Shown: positions 23,222-35,769, counted from the first letter of the stretch. The stretch: 64,000 nucleotides of DNA from Antilocapra americana (GCA_007570785.1 ML664161.1:5282723-5346722); one strand, 5' to 3'. Numbers and translations are program-made. Notes: generated from the sequence alone by a model not told the origin.

Positions 23222-23470
23222 GGATCCCTATGGTATTGTCATTGTGGCTAATTTTATGTGTCAACTTGACTGAGTCAAGGGATGCCCAGATTAAACTTTG
23301 GAGAGTGTCTGTGAGGGCATTTCTGGGTAAAACTAGCATTTGAATCTGTTTATTCAAAGTAGTTTCATTTTCCCAATGTGGGTGGGCATTATCTGATCCA
23401 GTGTCAAACCTACAGTGAAAATAAAGCTCAATTATGTTATGTCCTCCATCAGCAGGATTGGCCTGGTCCT
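23222..23470 (+). mobile_element. MLT2/ERVL-like LTR fragment
   Basis: The phrases ggctaattttatgtgtcaac, ttgactgagtcaagggatgc, ccagattaaact, gtctgtgagggcatttctgg, agcatttgaatctgttta and aatgtgggtgggcattatct match the start of an old ERVL-type LTR. It is cut by a Bov-tA at 23481; no convincing continuation was seen after the SINE. The exact LTR name is from memory. Confidence 0.6.
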
Positions 23471-23480
23471 TAAGAAACTG

Positions 23481-23679
23481 CATCACTGGTGGCTTATGCA
23501 GTAAAGAATCTGCCTGCAATGCAGAAGATGTGGGTTCGATCCCTGTGGGAATATCACCTGGAGAAGGAAATGGCTACCCACTCCAGTATTCTTGCCTGGA
23601 GAATCCCATGGACAGGGAAGCCTGATGGGCTACATTCCATGGGGTCGCAAAGAGTCAATCACAACTGAGCGACTAATGC
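23481..23679 (+). mobile_element. Bov-tA SINE inserted at the LTR fragment
   Basis: Full-length, relatively well-preserved copy with box-B-like gggttcgatccctg. Flanked by taagaaactg (23471-23480) and taagaaaatg (23680-23689), 9 of 10 matching. It is younger than the LTR it abuts. Confidence 0.93.
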
Positions 23680-24739
23680 TAAGAAAATGAGGCAAGCATG
23701 TGTACAAGGAGTTTCATGCTCTAAGTGATAGTGCAGTTTAGAAGTCCTTTCTAGAGGATACTGGGGTTTTCTAGCTACGTTTCAGCCAGATCACCTTGCC
23801 CAGGTTCAGTGAAGAGAATAGACTGCTTATACCCACAACTAAATGCATTTCACTGCCATTGCTCTACAGCCTAATTATAGTTTGAAAAGGTAATCACTAT
23901 TCATACTTTTATTCATTATAGGTAGGTCAGTCCACGTGATTTTTTTCCCTAAGGGAAATCAATGAGTCTAGAATTTAGATTGTGAAGGATATTTCTTATA
24001 TAATAATATAGTGCCAAAGAGATGTGCCTTAAATAATTTTTCTAGATTAATAAACTTATGCCCTCCTCTTTACTCTGTCCTTCATCATTGCTGAGCATGT
24101 ACTGGCCCACTCATCCATAACACTTTCAAAATCTTTTACACTTTACTATCTCATTTTCAAGCTCCTATTTTGGAGTTGCTTGCTGAAGAAATTGAAGAGC
24201 TCTTCATTTAAGAACAAATCAGGAATGATATGTAATATGACTGGTAAAATCTTCAACGTGGCCTTTAATAAGAACTAGATGCTATAAGTGGGATGCCCTT
24301 ATCATATCTTTGAGGAAAAGTTTAACATCCTAAGATTATAGCAAATACGTATCTGTAATAATTTCCTGAAAAATGCCTTAACACCTCTGGAATTATTGAT
24401 ATGTTTCCTTCCAAAATAATAGTAAACTTCTGGAATCGTTTATGATTCAAGTAGATTGAAAATGAAATAATATTACTTTTCTGCTCTATATGGAAGCTTT
24501 TGATTGTATTCTTTTCAATTGTATTATAATACCTGTGAGTCGGGTATAAGTAGCCTCACTGTATGTTTGAGTAAACTGTGATTCTTGAGATTTTAGGATT
24601 AAAATACAGGTCCCCTTGACTCTGAGCCTTTGCATCTTTCAGTATTTCATTGGGAATCTTTCAGCCAACATTAGAAAGTAAAAGAACAAATAATGTAGCA
24701 TATTTATTACATTTAATGTGGAGAAATCTTTGTGAAAAT

Positions 24740-24910
24740 TATTGGACACATTGCTTGACCAAGCCTCTATAGCTTTCATTTTTTAATCTGTGAATTGAAG
24801 ATAGTAAGAGTAACTACCTTATAGGATTGTTAAGAGAGTGTGTATTTGTAGTAAATTAATTTACAGAACTTAACAATGTCTGCACACAGCAAGTGTTCAG
24901 CCTTTTTTTA
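24740..24910 (+). mobile_element. MIR SINE
   Basis: Core pattern attgcttgaccaagcctcta, tttaatctgtgaattgaag, agtaactaccttataggatt, gttaagagag and the terminal cacagcaagtgttcagc parallel the mammal-wide MIR consensus. Highly diverged, as expected for its age. Confidence 0.65.
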
Positions 24911-25288
24911 AAGAGCAGAGCAAGAATGCATTTGATACACCTATAAATTATTTTTAATATGTATAGGAAATCATTTAGGGACATTAGTCATTCTTTTAAA
25001 ATTATGTCATGGTTAAAGATTTAACAACAATCTTTATTACTTTGCAGTAATATGCTAGATATCACAGAGAATGTACAGAAGCATCCTGTCTGCCTATGAG
25101 CCTCTTATGTCCTGGTTATGAAGATAAAATATACACATAAGATAGAGAACATGGGGTTGTGAGATTCTACCTGGAAGAACAACAGGAGTTTGGTGGAGAG
25201 AGAAACTGTGAACCCCAAACTGAGATGGGGTTGATGAGATTAGTTGGTTCCTTAAGAAGTGTAGACTATGGAGAAGGAGAGAGAGTTT

Positions 25289-25346
25289 GGGGGAGGGGTG
25301 GTGGGGTGGGGGGATAGGATGGGGTGTGGGGGGTGGAGGTTGGGGG
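25289..25346 (+). repeat. G-run tract with G-quadruplex potential
   Basis: Seven runs of at least four G lie within 58 bases: 25289-25293, 25295-25298, 25303-25306, 25308-25313, 25321-25324, 25328-25333 and 25342-25346. Loops are 1-8 bases. This exceeds the standard G3+ N1-7 rule for an intramolecular quadruplex. It sits in a purine-rich interval (about 25268-25480) in AT-rich DNA, with no gene or promoter recognised next to it. Confidence 0.85.
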
Positions 25347-25984
25347 CAGAGTTAGGGAGATGTGTAGACCAAGGCTTTGGGGAGGAGCAGCCAGACTGAG
25401 CCAAGGACTCAGCCTTACTGGGATAAAAGAGGAAAGAAGAAAAAAGAAAAAGAGAAAAGAACATTCCCACCCTCCCCAAGTGGCCATTTTTCCTTACAAA
25501 AATGTTGAGAACTAAATTTGTAAACTAGGCCTAACTGGAAATATGTATTTTTCTCCCTTCCATACAGCAAGCCTTACTGCAGTGAAGGAAATGGGGAACC
25601 TGTGGGAGCATAAACAATGAATAGACTCCTAGTGTGGATTTTCTCCACAGAAATTAACACATACAAAAATTCAAAGACTGTGCTGTTCTGAAACATTTTA
25701 TATTTACATGTGAAATAAATTGTTTGAAAATGTTACTTGATTATTTATATGCATTTCTAAGTAGTCTACCTATCCTTTGACCTTTGCTTTCATCAAACAG
25801 ATTGATTTGACCCCTTTGTTCCTTGACTCCAATACTTACCTATCACTCGTGTCTTATAATGCCTATTGCAATGGATGGAAGATTACTTTTCTTTAGATAA
25901 ACTTCTGGAGAGATTTTTAATAACTTTTAAGCCTTTGTGCTTACATTCATCTTATCTATGCTTTCAACTGTCCTTTCATATTAT

Positions 25985-26520
25985 CTTTTAACAGCATTAT
26001 TGAGATATAATTCATATACCATCCAATTCACTCATTTAAATTGAACAATTCAATGAGTTTTAGTATCATCATAGAATTGTGCAACCATTATCACAATCAA
26101 TTTTAGAGTATTTTCATCATGTTGGAAAGAAACCCTGCGTTTTTCAGCTATCATTCCCCCAGCCCTGGGCTATGAAGAAACTGCTTTCTATATGTTTGCA
26201 TATTCTGGGCAAGTCATAGAACTGGAATCATATAATAAGTAGCTGGCTTCTTAAACTTGGCATGGTGGTTTTAAGTTCATCCAGTATGATAACCCGTATC
26301 ATTACTTCTTTTCTTTACTATTTCATTGTTTGGAAACACCACATTTTACTTACCCTTTTATCAGTTCGGTTGAGTTGGTTCACCTTCTTGGCTATTGATG
26401 AATAATGCTGCTATGAACATTGATGTGCAATTTTGTGTGTGTGTGAGGCTATGTTTTTATTTTTCTTGACTATATTTCTAGGAATGGGAATGGCTGAATC
26501 ATATGGTAACGCTTTTATTA
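25985..26520 (-). mobile_element. L1M-type LINE 3' region
   Basis: Plus-strand landmarks attgagatataattcatata, gaattgtgcaaccattatca, caatcaattttagagtattt, aatcatataataagtagctg, ggctattgatgaataatgct and gctgaatcatatggtaac are antisense to old mammalian L1 ORF2 C-terminus and 3' UTR. A (gt)n run at 26435-26446 replaces part of it. Inert. Confidence 0.8.
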
Positions 26521-26699
26521 GCCCTTTCATGCCTTTTTGAGTCAAGATGGCCTCACAACATACCTGTATCCAGGCACACTGGACACAAGTACCTGCCCTC
26601 AAATGCTCTTGTTTTGCTTGACTTCAGTAGGTTCTCTGTTATCCGTTATGTCTCCTCACAAATCCAGTGCTTAAAATGCACCCAGTTTTGTCTCTAGCC

Positions 26700-27905
26700 C
26701 AGACAGCTTCTCTGAACTCTGAATCTCAATATCCATACGTTCACTACCAGACCTTTTTGAATACTCTATAGGGACTTCTCAATCAATCTTTAAAAATCCT
26801 CCCTTCCAGCCTGCTCCTCCTTATGTATATTCTAAGTAGGAAATGACATATCCTAATAAGAAATCCAGTAGTCATACTGGCCTCAGTCTTTCCCTTAAAC
26901 TATCCATCACCAAGCCCTACTGATTCAGTCTTGTAGACATTGTGAGTCTACCCTTTCATTCTTACCCTCTCTGTCATTGCTTTGGTTTAAGCTCTCAAGT
27001 CTTTTCCATGAAGCAGCCTCTGAACATATTACTCTGTGGTTCATCCCCTACCTCCTCTCTCTGTTCTTCCTGAGGCTTCCAGAAGAGTTGCTCTGAGACA
27101 AAATCTAATCATATCACTCCTCTGCTAACATCTCTCAATGTTTCCCCATAGTCTACAGAATAAAATAGGAGCTATGGGGCCTGGTGCACAAAACCTTCCA
27201 TGAAGTGATAAGTCACTCAGTCGTTTCTGATTCCTTGTGACCCCATGGAGGGTAGCCCACCTGGCTCCTCTGTCCATGGAATTCTCCAGGCAAGAATAAT
27301 GGAGTGGGATGCCATTTCCTTCTCCAGGGGATCTTCCCAACTCAGGGATTGAACCTGGGATCCCCACATTGCAGGCAGACTCTTTACCAACTAAGCCCCA
27401 GGAAAGCCAAACCTTTCATAACCTGGTCCTAATAATATCTTCTTTGCTTAGGCCCATCCTGTGTCCAGACACAGCAAAATCTCTCTGGAACCCCACATAA
27501 TCTGCAAGTATTTTCACCTTTATGTCTTCACATTGGTTTTCTCTACCTATACTGTCCTAGCCTTAAACCTCTTGATGGTCTGACAAAATTCCACCACAAT
27601 TTTTTGTAGAGGAAACAAGTAATCATGTATCATAAAGATAATAGCTTTTTGTGCTTTAGGATATCTTGAGCCTTCAACAAGAACTTTCCATAATCTCAGT
27701 TTGCTTTTGTTTAGTTCTCAGAGCATCTTGTATCTTCTTTCATTATAGGTATTATTGGGCTGTATTTTAAATATATCCCTTCACTAAGCTGACTTTCTTA
27801 ATTCACTGATAGTTCTTTGAGATATAAAGCCACATGTGTTTTATCTTTGTCATCTCAATACTCAGTACAATAATAGTACGGAATAATATGTTGAATGAAT
27901 TCATG
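26700..27905 (+). mobile_element. L2-like (CR1-clade) LINE 3' part, split by a SINE
   Basis: Sense-strand pattern of the old mammal-wide L2 3' region: tctaatcatatcactcctct, tcaatgtttccccatagtct, then after the SINE tttcataacctggtcctaat, and the terminal tcaatactcagtacaataat with gttgaatgaattcatg. The two halves join logically once the Bov-tA at 27202-27408 is removed. The region before about 27050 is less certain. Confidence 0.55.
27202..27408 (-). mobile_element. Bov-tA SINE nested in L2-like sequence
   Basis: Antisense body (cagtcgtttctgattccttg) and head (accaactaagccccaggaaa). Target-site duplication aaaccttccat (27191-27201) and aaacctttcat (27409-27419), 10 of 11. It splits a CCTTCATGA-like motif of the host LINE. 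Confidence 0.93.
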
Positions 27906-30409
27906 AACTCTATCTGCTCCAAATATTCCAAGAACCCCCAGATCTTATATGTTTCAGATTCCCTGCCTGTGTTTCATTTGACCCAACTTCTTCCATGCCT
28001 AGAGCTAGTGACAGTATTAACTACCTGATAGGCAATACTGGTGATCTTATTATTCAGATGGCCTTTTCTTATACCTGCTTTTCTGCCATCTGCTTAACTT
28101 GCTTTTCTTTCTGGTTTTCATAGTTATCCTTGCTTTTTTGCCTCCTTTTAGCAAGGATGGCTGCTTAGACTGATCTCCAAAGGCCGTGGGACTTGAACTC
28201 ACCTTATGACCGGTAAGGGCTCTGTGTGCACCAAGTCTTCATTCTGTGATCTTATTATTCTATGTCACCCTTCAGGTGATGCTCTTTGCAAATGGACATA
28301 AAGAGAAACCAAACATTTACCTGTACAATGGCTCTTGCTTAACAGCCAAAGAAAAGCCCAGAGCTTTCTGTAAATTTCTTTTGATTCTTCCTTTAAACAG
28401 TTGAATTTATTAGTTAGACTTTTAAAAAAGAAGGGGAGTGGAATGATGCAGAAATTTAAGCCCTGTGTACCTCTTACCCCCACACATAGTTGTAGAATCA
28501 CTTCTTTAAATATTTGCTTCACTGAAGAAAAATAGCTTTTATTTCAGTACCTCCCATTGGACTTACAATTCCTCTCATTAAAATGAATGTATTTGTAGGC
28601 TGGAAGAAGAATTAATAGGGCCATCGTTTTGAATGTGGAATGGAAGAGTGAAAGACAGAAGAGGCTCTTGCTGTATATACATAAAATGTGAAATACTGTA
28701 TAAAAATAGAGCAAACATCTAGTTTCAAAAATGTATTACTAGGCTCTTAATCTAACAAAATGTCTCAATGGTTTTTTGGTCATTTGAGTTTTGATCGGTA
28801 GCTTTACAATTTCTTGTATTTGGATATTGATTAGCATGAAGTATTAGAATAAAAGAAGAAATATTTTAGCTTTTTTATATTTCATACAGTGTTCCAAATG
28901 GACAAAATAAGCAATTACGTTGATGCTTGTGTAATTCAGTGTTTATCATCCAAAAGCTTTATATTCATGCTTTTTACCTCTGAAAAGTTTATGGTTTAAA
29001 CACATTTGTGAAGATTTCAGACAACAAATAGAAAATCTATTTCATAAAGCAAAGAGAGATAACTATGGTATTGTAAGGATTGGAAGTAGTTACTCCACAG
29101 AATTGTTTTCAGTTTTAAATACAGTATTTTGAAGAAAGATGAATAGATTTTCAAGCCTACCAATTCTCCAAGACATTGCCAATAATGTCCAGTCTGGTAG
29201 GAATGAAAGCAAAAGACAAAGTAGTAACTTTCATAATGAGACTTTGTTCATTCCAGGAGATGGATGGGATTCACAAATGGATACAGACGACATCTGCATT
29301 AAGCACAATATGCTGAATGACTAATCTGTAATTTCCTTTAGATGTTTCTTTTCTGAACCTTTGAAGTAATTCTCAACTCTGAAAATTCCCACAGGCTGTT
29401 TCAGAATTATCTCCTTCATGTCTTGTAAATATGTTTCTTGAGATTACCACCCAGATCGCCTTAAATTTACAGAAGTCAAGCAGAATCAGTTTTTTTAAAA
29501 TCTGTTGGAAAAAATCCAACATTCTTCTAAGTTTTGTTTATGTACCTCCTCATCCTGAAAAAAGCGACATCTAGTAGAAGATAGGGTTCAGAAGCCCGGA
29601 TTTATTGCTGAGACCTGTGACCCATTCTTTATTGGTTATCACAATGTGGAAACAACAGCAGCAAGCATTCCCAAAACTGACAGGGTTGAGGAAGGGTGAG
29701 GGGCAAAGAAGCAGCGTCTTCTGTTACCTTTTGTTGATGACTGTCAAATCAAAATCTGTAAATACAACTCGGGGTGTAGAAAGAGTCAATGCAGACTTGT
29801 TTTTTATAGCATAACATATGAATACAGAACACACTGGGAAGGATATTTTATGAGGAAGGAGTTTTATGATGGAAGGCATCCCTTAAAATTTATGCTTCAC
29901 TGTATAAAAAGAGATAAACTGAAAGACCAAGTCGTTTTCTAAGTTAAGAGCAAAGATTTATTGAAATGACACGTTTTTTTTTTTCCTTTGCACTGGAGTT
30001 CACACCATAAGACAAGGCTTTTGGAGTGTTGGGTTAGAACTTTTCAAGTATACTGACAATAGAGATGTTTTGTTAAGCTTCTGAGTAGATTTTCTTTCTT
30101 TTTATGTGTTAGTGTTAAGTAATATTTCCTATCTGTTTTATCAAAAAGGAAATGGCTGTCAGTAACTCAGTTCCTACTACCAGTGGTGTAAGCCTGATGT
30201 TGGAATATTGACTTAGATGAAACAACAACAGCAATTCTGACTCTTACTGTTGAAAATGATGATAAAGTTGCATATTGGGCCTTGTAAGCAGTATACCATG
30301 AAATTTAAAGGAAATTGAAAGTTACCCCACTCCCTTCTTACACGGCCAATATTTCACAGCAGTCTAAATCCTGATATTCCCAATGTGTGTATACTTATTT
30401 ATTTGTTGG
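27906..30409. other. Unassigned DNA, no recent repeats
   Basis: About 2.5 kb without a recognised transposon. A 61-codon frame at 29139-29324 (+) has ordinary protein-like composition but nothing to support it. The 85-codon minus frame at 28265-28522 is likewise unsupported. Confidence 0.45.
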
Positions 30410-30610
30410 CTCATTTATTTAACAAACATTTATATGCTCTTACTGTTTATCTAGTCTTAAGAGAACCCGATGGGATAGATACCCTTATTATTCTTAATTT
30501 GCAGATGAGAAAATGGAGACAAAGTATGGAAACATTTTTCTTTCAAGACCACACACTGTAAGTATCCAGATTCAGGTATTCTGACTCCAGAATCTGTACC
30601 TTCAGTTTCT
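30410..30610 (-). mobile_element. MIR SINE
   Basis: Antisense MIR core: cttattattcttaatttgca, gatgagaaaatggag, aagaccacacactgtaagta and ctgactccagaatctgtacc. Confidence 0.7.
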
Positions 30611-30631
30611 AAGCATCAGTTTCTCTAAGCT

Positions 30632-30856
30632 AAGTGTGTGTGCTCAGTTGCTCACTAGTGTCCAACTCTTTGCAGCCCCTTGGATTGTAGTCCAGCAGGC
30701 TCCTATGTCTATCGAATTTTCCTGGCAAGAATACTGGAGTAGATTGCCATTCCCTACTCCAGGGGGTCTTCCCAACTCAGGGATCGAACCTGTGTCTCTG
30801 GCATTGCCTGCATTGACAGGTAGATTTTTTTACCACTGTGCCACCTTGGAAACCAT
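30632..30856 (-). mobile_element. Bov-tA SINE
   Basis: Antisense full-length copy, from the gtgtgtgctcagttgctcac tail side to accactgtgccaccttggaa at the head. A small duplication (ttgcctgcattgaca) lies in the head. ctaagt occurs on both sides but is too short to call as a target-site duplication. Confidence 0.92.
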
Positions 30857-32044
30857 ACTAAGTATTTATACATGTGATTTTTAATGATGAAAATGCCATA
30901 GTGAAGAGGGAGAATATATTAATAACCATAAATATACAACTGTGAACAATGCAGAGGTCTTGTAGAGAGCTGACTGGTTTTCCAGAGGGGAATTGAGACC
31001 TAGACATTTATTGGAGGGAGGAAGGATGCAGGGAAGAAGAGGAAGAAAGGTTTAAAACCCCAGGATGGATGTGGAGTGAGCAGGCTTCAAAAAGTGTCTA
31101 GGTCTCTCTAGGAAAGGGAATTGTGGAAAGTAAGATAAATGCTCACATGGGCTTCTGAACAGATATGAACCAGGTCTGGCTACTCTAATAAACCTGTTGT
31201 GTTTTTCTACTATGTTTCCTTCTGATTATTTTTGTTGTTCTCCTCTCCCTCATCCTCTCCTTTTCTCATCTCCTCCTTCCTCTCCTCTCTTGGCCTTTCC
31301 CATCCTTCTACACTAATTAATACTGGGATCATACATTCTATTAGCTTGTACAATTTTTTGTTCACAGAACCCAAAGTACCTGTGCTCTTGTATGAGTGTG
31401 CTCAGTATGATCTGTGGCCTGTAGGTAAATTCTGACACGCACTGGTGTGTGGATCCTTGTTCACTCACATCGTGTTGTATTTGTGTTTTTAATTGAGCTA
31501 GTGGCTGTATCAGTCAGGAGAAGCTATTTATGGCAAACACAGGAGCACACATGTGCACACACACATCTCAGCAGTTTAAAATAACAGTTTTCTCTCTCAC
31601 TCATGTGGCAAGCATATCATGACAATTGTACTGAATTGTGTTCACTCTGGACCTATTTTGATGAAGGAGTCATTATCTGAAATACTAATAGTTGCCAGAG
31701 TAGAAAGAAAAGAGCTTTGGAAGGTCTTACATCCACAATTAAAATCTGGTTTACAAGTAACCAGACACAACTACTCACATGGTGCCATCCAGGAAAAGCT
31801 AGGCAGTCCAGTCCTACTATGTGCTTAGAATCTCATGACTCCTACAGTTACAGACATTTAAAATTCAGAGGGTTCACATAATAATTGGAAATTTTAAGAA
31901 TCAAAAGTTGCCAACATAGGTCCCCTAGCCCTGCTAGGAAGTAGCTGGTCGGAGCTGAAGTAGCAGATATCCCTGTGATATGTTTTATGGCAAATCTCCC
32001 ACTTACCAAATCACCCTAACCTCCCTGATTAGGTGCCTGTTTGT
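30857..32044. other. Unassigned DNA with a pyrimidine tract
   Basis: 31238-31310 is almost pure C/T (cctctccctcatcctctcct type). 31500-31860 may be an old LTR-like repeat but could not be placed. No gene seen. Confidence 0.45.
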
Positions 32045-32064
32045 GCATGTGTGTGTGTGTGTGT
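32045..32064. repeat. (TG)n microsatellite
   Basis: A short TG run directly abuts the tail side of the antisense SINE that follows, a common origin of microsatellites from SINE tails. Confidence 0.8.
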
Positions 32065-32217
32065 TAATCGCTTAGCCATGGGATTTCCCAGGCAAGAAAC
32101 TGGAGTGGGTTGCTATTGCTTCCTCTAGAGGATCTTCCTGACCCAGGGATCAAACTTGCATCTCTTATGTCTCCTGCACTGCGGGCAAATTCTTTACTCC
32201 CTGAGCCATCTAGGACA
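32065..32217 (-). mobile_element. Bov-tA SINE, internally deleted
   Basis: Antisense copy that passes from ttaatcgcttagc directly to catgggatttcccaggcaag. About 50 bases of the BovB-derived body (the tgtccgactc...ctcctctgtc part) are missing. The head is complete (ctccctgagccatctaggac). Confidence 0.88.
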
Positions 32218-32380
32218 TTATTCAATATATATGTTTTTTTGCATATATGAAGTAACAGTAGTCATCTTTGAACAGAACAATAGCTCAGGTGGAATCCAAA
32301 ATAAGCTATGTGTATGATGTCATATTTTTTTCCTCCTACTGTTTTAAAATGTTTTTTTTTTACATTCACATATACTGGGT
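32218..32380. other. Unassigned AT-rich DNA
   Basis: T-runs only. Confidence 0.5.
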
Positions 32381-32461
32381 ATAATATAATTATTAGAAAT
32401 ATAATATAATTATATATATAAAATATATATTATATATAATATAATATAATTATTAGAAATA
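32381..32461. repeat. AT-rich palindromic cluster with flanking direct repeats
   Basis: The block ataatataattattagaaat occurs at about 32383-32402 and again at about 32441-32460. Between the copies lies an AT/TA alternating core (ttatatatataaaatatata). It could extrude as a cruciform or be a replication-slippage product. Confidence 0.85.
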
Positions 32462-33689
32462 GTCACATGATGAAATGCAATTGAGACATCAAATATATGA
32501 ATCATAGAAGGTACCATTATCAATATAAGGGAAAATATAAAAAGCAAAGTGTGAAATTTTATCAAAATGCAACTGTATAGTTCATTTGTTGGCACCAGGC
32601 CAAGAAAATATTTGTCACAAAACTTGTTAAGCATATATAACGATAGAGCAATGTTTTACTTTTAAAATGTTTTAGAAGAGCTTATTTTCTTTAAAAAATT
32701 CTCCAGGGAAGTTAATTTACATTCATATACATTTTCAGCTTTATGGTAATGGAAAAGAGTTGAAATTAGTTGATGTTTACTTGCTAGATAATACAGTTAT
32801 TAATGTATACAGGCTGAATGTGAAACTTTGTTAAAAACATTGGTCAACCTAATGTTTTTGAAGTTTAGCTGAATCATTTTTGAATGCATAGTTGAAAGGA
32901 AGGTTAAGAAATTTTCCAATGGGCACTGAAGTCAAACCATAAACTTTGTTTACCATTTCGTATCAGAAGGTAATAATTCTAAATGATCTGCATTTCAGGA
33001 ATTGGTTCAAAGAGCTAAAAAATTGGTACTTCACTTACCACTAGAGGTGAGAAGACCTCTACATATTGCAGAGAAAAACTGCTTTTTTTAAAAAAAAATT
33101 TCACTATTAAATTGGGATGAAATATGCTATTTTACTCTGTATATGAAGTATCACACTTTAAGGCATATTAAAATTTAGTTGGCTCAATACATATTGCCAA
33201 ATCATATGAATGGCCGTGGGCATCTCAGTGAATAATTTTGAGGAATGACAACTCAATGTGTTATTCTTTTCAAATGAAAGCTGTAAAAACTCACTCTGCC
33301 TAGTCTACTTTTAGAAGTTAATGTAAGTTCAATCTATTTTCGTATTTCAATTGTACCTGAATTTAAAATGCCAGGTTTCATCCATCTTTTACGGTAACTC
33401 TTATGTCTAACTATTTCCCCAAATATTTTCTAAAGTGCATATGAAAGCCTACTGGGAAAAAAAAATATGGTATATGGGCTCTTGTTCAGGTTAATCAAAG
33501 TATGGGTAGTTAAAATGACTCTCTTTAAAACAACATTATTAACATTTTGAGTGAAGGTACATCTCATAGGAAAGTGGGATAGGGTTCATTTTGATTTTTC
33601 TAAAGGGTAGAGTTAAAGTCACAGCATATTCAGGGAAAATCAGGGATCCACAGTTTCTGGAAGAGAGGGAACTTTGAAATTTTTCTCCT
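32462..33689. other. Unassigned AT-rich DNA
   Basis: No repeat, exon or RNA gene recognised. Confidence 0.5.
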
Positions 33690-33898
33690 ATGGTTTCCCT
33701 GGTGGCTCAGATGATAAAGAATCCATCTGCAATGTGAGTGATCTGGGTTCAATCTCTGGGTTGAGAAGATCCCTGGGGGAGGGCATGGCAACCCACTCCA
33801 GTATTCTTGCTTGGAGAATCCCCATGGACCGAGGAGTGTGGCGGGCTACGGTCCATGGAGTCACAAAGAGTCAGACACAACTGAGTGACTAAGTATAG
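33690..33898 (+). mobile_element. Bov-tA SINE
   Basis: Full-length sense copy (gtttccctggtggctcagat head; gagtcagacacaactgagtg near the end). It abuts the L1M fragment that follows. Confidence 0.93.
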
Positions 33899-34800
33899 CA
33901 CAAGGCAAAAGAAACAAAAACAAAGAGAAACAAATAGGAACTATTTTGCACAGCAAAGGAAACCATCAACAAAATGAAAAGACAACCTGTGGAATGGGAG
34001 AATATATTTGCAGATGATAAGATTGACAAGGAGCTAATATCCAGAATATATAAACAGCTCATACAATTCAGTATTAAAAAACACACACACAACCCAAACA
34101 AAACAATGGGCAGAAGATCCAAATAGACTTTTTCCTAATGACATACAGATGGCCAACAGGCACATGAAAGGATGCAAGAGATATCACATCACGTGTGTCA
34201 GAATGGCTATTATAAAAAATTATACAAATAATAAGTGTTAACAAGGATACAAAGAAAACAGAATCCTTTTATACTGTTGGTGGTAATGTAACTAGGGCGG
34301 CCACTATAGGAAACAGTGTGGAGATTCCTCAAAATCTTAAAAAAGAACACATACACAATGGAATATTACTCAGCACATAAAAAGAATGAAATTCTGCCAT
34401 TTGCAGCAAGATAGATGGATCTAGAAAATATTTGCTTAGTGAAATAAATCAGACAAAGACAAATACTGTACATTATCACTTATATGTAGGATCTGAAAAA
34501 TAACACAAGCTAATGTATGTAGCAAAACTGAAACAGACTAGGGACATAGAAAACAAACTAGTGGCTACAAGAGGGGAGAGGGAAGGGAGAAGGACAAGAG
34601 AGGGATACTGGATTCATAGATACAAATTACTATGTATAAAATAGAAAAGCCACAAGAACATATTATGTAGCATAAGGAATTATAGCCATTATCTTATAGT
34701 AACTTTTAATTGAGTACAATCTGTACAAATGATGAGTCATTATGCTATATACCTGAAACTAATATACTATTGTAAATCAACTATACTTCAAATAAAAAAT
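33899..34800 (+). mobile_element. L1M-type LINE 3' end
   Basis: Sense strand of old L1 ORF2 C-terminus (aatgggagaatatatttgca, cagatggccaacaggcacat, atacacaatggaatattact, gcagcaagatagatggatct) followed by the 3' UTR (atacctgaaactaatatact, attgtaaatcaactatactt) and an A-rich end. Some internal sequence is missing near 34340. All frames are broken. Confidence 0.85.
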
Positions 34801-34879
34801 AATGAAGTATGGCATAAAGGCAAAAAGAAAGTGGGTTATTATGAATAAAAAGAGAGCAATTGCTCACCCATATTATTCT

Positions 34880-34950
34880 GGAAAGAGGAGCCTGGTGGGC
34901 TATAGTCCCTGAGGTTGCAAAGAGTCGGACATGACTGAGCGACTAAGCAC
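34880..34950 (+). mobile_element. BovA-derived SINE fragment
   Basis: Only the last part of the BovA body is present: gaggagcctggtgggctata, ggttgcaaagagtcggacat, gactgagcgactaagcac. Confidence 0.85.
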
Positions 34951-35769
34951 ATCACTCAAGAAATTATTATACAAGGAATTTATGAACTCTGTACCAGGAA
35001 CTGGGGATAAAGATCAAATATATACTTTTTATTTCATCACAACACCACAGTTTTTAATACTTACCATCTTTGCATATTAAGGATAGTTTTAACACAATAT
35101 GGAGAAATCCCTGAGCAACTGTTTGTTTCCTATTGTTTTCCCCACGTATTTATTATGATCCATTATACGTTATCCGCAATTTTTTTTGCCAGGTACTTGT
35201 CTTCTTCTTCATTGAATTTTGATTTCAGCATTTCAATCTGTTGAATTTTTTGTCATTTATATTATAATCAGTTTTATGATCTCTTGGTAGGAAAGAGATT
35301 ACTTACTTAAAACATGATCTGAAAAATATTGAATCTTTCCTTTTTTTCCCTTTTCTGTTACTTTTCCTATGAAATATTCCTCTGAATATTTTCCTGAATT
35401 TTGAAACTTTTATAAATTTTCTTAAGTGTTATACATGAATATTTTAATATCTTATACAATAGTGTTCATTTTCTCCCAAATTATTATTTGGAAAGAATAT
35501 TATTATTTAATAATATTCAATTATTTCCTCAATCAGCCACTGAGTCAAAATAGTGTAGTGAGAGGTACTTCTTATTGCTTTATCAACTCCCTGAGATATT
35601 GAGTTGTCAGCTAGACAAGTAAAATGCTCTACTCTTAAATGGATGAGAACATTAAGCTAGATGGAAAGCATTTTTTTTTTTACCTGGAGCCACATCTGAG
35701 TTCATCTCATCACGATTAGGGAAGCACTGTGGACACAAATTCCAGGTTATCCAACTGCAGTAGTGGATG
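34951..35769. other. Unassigned AT-rich DNA
   Basis: Nothing recognised. Confidence 0.5.

Larger units (their letters stand above)
23690..25984. other. Mostly unassigned DNA
   Basis: Contains one MIR (24740-24910) and a G-run tract (25289-25346), listed separately. A further very degraded MIR-like patch may lie near 24100-24250. No exon-like sequence was seen. Confidence 0.45.

Noticed and set aside
29139..29324. 61-codon plus-strand frame with polar, protein-like composition
   Set aside because: Too short to separate from chance and no conserved feature is visible.
33889..34122. 77-codon minus-strand frame resembling a membrane protein
   Set aside because: Antisense of an L1M fragment.
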